Assembly (NCBI GenBank): GCA_023487825.1
Contig: JAMDBP010000028.1
Location: forward strand, 1 to 7,500
Length of the DNA stretch: 7,500 nucleotides
Reading direction: 5' to 3'
Origin: Candidatus Martarchaeota archaeon
GTDB lineage: Archaea; Micrarchaeota; Micrarchaeia; Micrarchaeales; CABMGC01
A program made the translations under genes and the position numbers. Below, piece after piece: positions 5,671 through 7,500 of the stretch (its first letter is position 1; each line of letters starts with the position of its first letter). The notes below the pieces were generated by a model. The model saw only the letters and a program-made list of their open reading frames with translations. It had not been told where the DNA came from and searched no databases.

Positions 5671-6761
5671 ACCGGAGTGACGGTGTTACTGCGAAAAAAA
5701 ATGCCAATGCAAATGACAATACGGACTCGGCAGAAAAGGAGAAGCTATTTGCGTTCGGCATAGTAGCTGCAATCCTTGTAATTGCAGCAGTACTATCTAT
5801 GTTCATAACTCCCGGGCATTCTTCAAATTTCTGCGGTTCGCAGTTCACAAGCCAGCAGAAGTATACCTGCCTCGAGTCCATTGCAGTAAGCTCTGACAAC
5901 AGTATAGCCTGTGCATCCCTTTCAGGAAGCTACGCGGACAATTGCTATGCGCAGATAGCTGCGAAGGAGAGCAATATTCAATTATGCGACAATGTATCCA
6001 ATTACACGCTGAAAGCAGCATGCACGACAGAGGTTGCAAACAGCACTGGAACTTATGACTATTGCCTGCAGCTGAACCAGCCTTACAATGACGCATGCCT
6101 TTATTCAATAGGGATAAGCAGAAGAAAGGAATCTGCATGCTTATCGATAACAAACACCACTCTTTCTGATACCTGTTCCTATACTATATACTTCACAAAA
6201 GCGACCGAACAAAGAAATTCAACTTACTGCTCTCTTATAGGCAATGGCACATACGCACAGACCGAAGAGATGCTGAATTCTACACTGAACCAGAATAACG
6301 GTTCAACTGTAGGTAACATCGCTATTATCTCATATTATTACAGCTCATATCTTAACCTGTCGATGTCACCAAGGGACATGTGCTACTATTCACTTGCATA
6401 CCAGACAAGCAGTCCATCGTACTGCCACGGGATAAGTAATTCATCACTCAAAACGCTCTGCCTGAAAGCATACACTGTAAACAACACTGTAAACGACACT
6501 TCCTACTATGAAAACCTCTCCAAACTCTGTTCCATATCGGGACAGAGCTCATGTGCATATTCAACTTTGTTAAATGCGATATATTACAAGAACCTTACTG
6601 CGTGCAGATCCCTTAACAACAGTGCAAGCACCGGATGCTTCGCATCGCTTGCGTCATACTACCACAACTCATCATACTGCGGATACATAACAAATGCGAC
6701 ACTGAACAGTGCATGCGTAGAGAGTGTTTTATATAGTAACAGCACAAATAGCTCAGTATGA
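5667..6761 (+). CDS. Membrane-anchored Cys-periodic, sequon-rich surface protein
   Basis: No family is recognised with confidence. The 364-residue product starts with about 26 polar, charged residues, one transmembrane segment (about 27-48, a signal anchor placing the rest outside), and then a Ser/Asn/Tyr/Cys-rich outer region to the C-terminus. That region contains 20 Cys, many in a regular alternation of 14 and 11-12 residue steps, and about 19 Asn-X-Ser/Thr sequons. The repeat unit reads roughly Y-C-x-x-I-x-N-x-(T/S)-L-x-x-x-C. The even Cys number and outside location suggest disulfides, and the step sizes suit helical hairpins; both are inferences. Its ATG overlaps the KaiC-like gene's TGA and its TGA overlaps the next ATG, so translation is probably coupled on both sides. 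No enzymatic motif is visible. Confidence 0.8.
   Translation: MNRSDGVTAKKNANANDNTDSAEKEKLFAFGIVAAILVIAAVLSMFITPGHSSNFCGSQFTSQQKYTCLESIAVSSDNSIACASLSGSYADNCYAQIAAKESNIQLCDNVSNYTLKAACTTEVANSTGTYDYCLQLNQPYNDACLYSIGISRRKESACLSITNTTLSDTCSYTIYFTKATEQRNSTYCSLIGNGTYAQTEEMLNSTLNQNNGSTVGNIAIISYYYSSYLNLSMSPRDMCYYSLAYQTSSPSYCHGISNSSLKTLCLKAYTVNNTVNDTSYYENLSKLCSISGQSSCAYSTLLNAIYYKNLTACRSLNNSASTGCFASLASYYHNSSYCGYITNATLNSACVESVLYSNSTNSSV
5832..6716 (+). repeat. Region encoding the two-Cys protein repeats
   Basis: Cys residues fall at 56, 68, 82, 93, 107, 119, 133, 144, 158, 170 and 188, then 239, 253, 265, 288, 296, 313, 324, 338 and 350. Steps of 14 alternate with 11-12 for the first ten cysteines and again at the end, giving a 25-26 residue unit. 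Residues 189-238 form a Cys-free insert, and 266-312 is irregular. The DNA is not obviously repetitive, so the units are old and diverged. Confidence 0.75.
6473..6500 (+). repeat. 12-bp imperfect tandem repeat (2.3 copies)
   Basis: CACTGTAAACAA (6473-6484) is followed by CACTGTAAACGA (6485-6496) and CACT. In frame it encodes TVNN-TVND-T, duplicating an Asn-X-Thr sequon within the Cys-irregular part of the surface protein. Confidence 0.7.
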
Positions 6762-7500
6762 AAGCACTGATCACATGCGTAAGTGGAGTCGAGCTGAACA
6801 GGAAGTACAATCTGCTTACTATTCTCGAGGGCAGTCCTGTGGTTGTTGAATCTACAGAGCGCACAAAATTCAATTCTGGCGAAGCTGTAGATTACTCTGG
6901 AAACGGCCTCGAAGCTATATCTGAGCCTAAGGAAGAGTTGTACAAAACCCTCTCGGAAGCTGTAGATTCTGCATCAGAAAGCATACAGAGGAGCAATCCG
7001 TATTCGATAGGGATAAGGGATGTTGACGAAGCGACGGAACGAATGTGGCCAAAACTGGAGCATGCTGCAAAGCTCTTCCTAAGGAAGCTCTTCTTCTCTG
7101 CACCGATAATAATAAGGTTCCACAATGACGCTGATGGATCAAGCGGTGCATGTGCATTGTACAAGAGCATAGACTTGCTCTATGAGAAGGTCGGAGCGAT
7201 AAACAACCCATATTGGATAATGCACAAGGGAATCTCATACAGAAAAGAAGATGCGGAATCAGACACTCTTTTCTTCAACGCATACTCCTCATATGAAAAA
7301 CCATTAATCATAATGGTGGACTTCGGGACCTCTCCGGAGAGCAATGATGGCATAGATGCAATAAAAGATAAAGCCGAGATAATATGGCTTGACCACCACC
7401 CACTGCATGATGATGCGGAATGTCAGAAGCTAAAGTATTACATAAATCCGTGGCAGTTCTCATCGGATTCTAACTATACTGCGGGAACGCTTGCATCAAT
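6758..7500 (+). CDS. DHH-family phosphoesterase (3'-truncated)
   Basis: The frame is open from the ATG at 6758 to the window end, so 247 complete codons are visible and the 3' end is missing. DHH motifs occur in order: motif I IRFHNDADGSSGA (about 119-131, with His122, Asp124 and Asp126), motif II IMVDFGTS (Asp188) and motif III WLDHHP (Asp212-His213-His214). These bind two metal ions in RecJ-like nucleases, nanoRNases and cyclic dinucleotide phosphodiesterases. About 115 residues precede motif I. The first 45 or so (ITCVSGVELNRKYNLLTIL...FNSGEAVDYSG) look beta-rich and could be an OB-like nucleic-acid-binding domain, which would favour an archaeal RecJ-type exonuclease; this is tentative. 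Substrate cannot be decided without the C-terminal DHHA1 part. The ATG overlaps the previous TGA (ATGA), so it belongs to the same operon. Confidence 0.85.
   Translation, partial: MKALITCVSGVELNRKYNLLTILEGSPVVVESTERTKFNSGEAVDYSGNGLEAISEPKEELYKTLSEAVDSASESIQRSNPYSIGIRDVDEATERMWPKLEHAAKLFLRKLFFSAPIIIRFHNDADGSSGACALYKSIDLLYEKVGAINNPYWIMHKGISYRKEDAESDTLFFNAYSSYEKPLIIMVDFGTSPESNDGIDAIKDKAEIIWLDHHPLHDDAECQKLKYYINPWQFSSDSNYTAGTLAS

Noticed and set aside
6613..7238. Three minus-strand open frames opposite the end of the Cys-repeat gene and the DHH gene
   Set aside because: The plus frame holds the three DHH motifs in order and stays open to the window edge; the minus frames show no pattern.
1..7500. 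tRNA, rRNA, CRISPR or insertion sequence
   Set aside because: No T-loop-like sequence with a matching acceptor stem, no spaced direct repeats, and no transposase or terminal inverted repeats were found by reading both strands.

Overview
The window is archaeal. It carries a eukaryotic-type ribosomal protein cluster (eS19, PDCD5-family protein, eL39), archaeal RNA polymerase subunit Rpo11, GGTGA-type ribosome binding sites, TATA-box promoters and short spacers. Small, divergent proteins, many Asn-X-Ser/Thr sequons in exported proteins and a Cys-repeat surface protein suggest a DPANN-type lineage, perhaps Micrarchaeota/ARMAN-like. That placement is an inference from general features and was not tested by phylogeny. 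No tRNA, rRNA, CRISPR array, transposase or att-like site was seen, and no stretch over 300 bases lacks a gene.

Layout. Positions 1-1050 (+) are the 3' part of a multi-spanning GT-C-like glycosyltransferase. It converges with a minus-strand pair: rpo11 (2034-2297) and, 70 bases downstream, a DUF6159-like membrane protein (1109-1963). The 154-base region 2298-2451 is a divergent promoter between rpo11 and the plus-strand cluster rps19e - PDCD5-family gene - rpl39e (2452-3335). The 52-residue rpl39e is short and easily missed. Eighteen bases on, the cluster meets a convergent XRE-type regulator (3354-4046, minus), which has a likely leaderless promoter preceded by a perfect 6-bp inverted repeat. 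Upstream of it on the same strand is a bitopic, sequon-rich membrane protein with a basic tail (4112-4864).

A second divergent promoter (4865-4935) appears to use one TATA element for both directions. To its right is a tightly overlapped plus-strand operon: a single-domain KaiC-like ATPase (4936-5670), a membrane-anchored protein with 20 regularly spaced cysteines (5667-6761), and a DHH-family phosphoesterase (6758 to beyond the window end). Both junctions are 4-base ATGA overlaps.

How the genes work together. The left-centre is translation and transcription housekeeping, with the canonical archaeal eS19-PDCD5-eL39 order. The right half is less conventional. An ATPase of the KaiC/RadA superfamily and a DHH phosphoesterase, both cytosolic, are apparently translationally coupled to an extracytoplasmic, probably disulfide-rich and N-glycosylated protein. 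They are expressed divergently from another exported glycoprotein candidate. This operon is the part of the window most worth pursuing; its function cannot be read from sequence alone.
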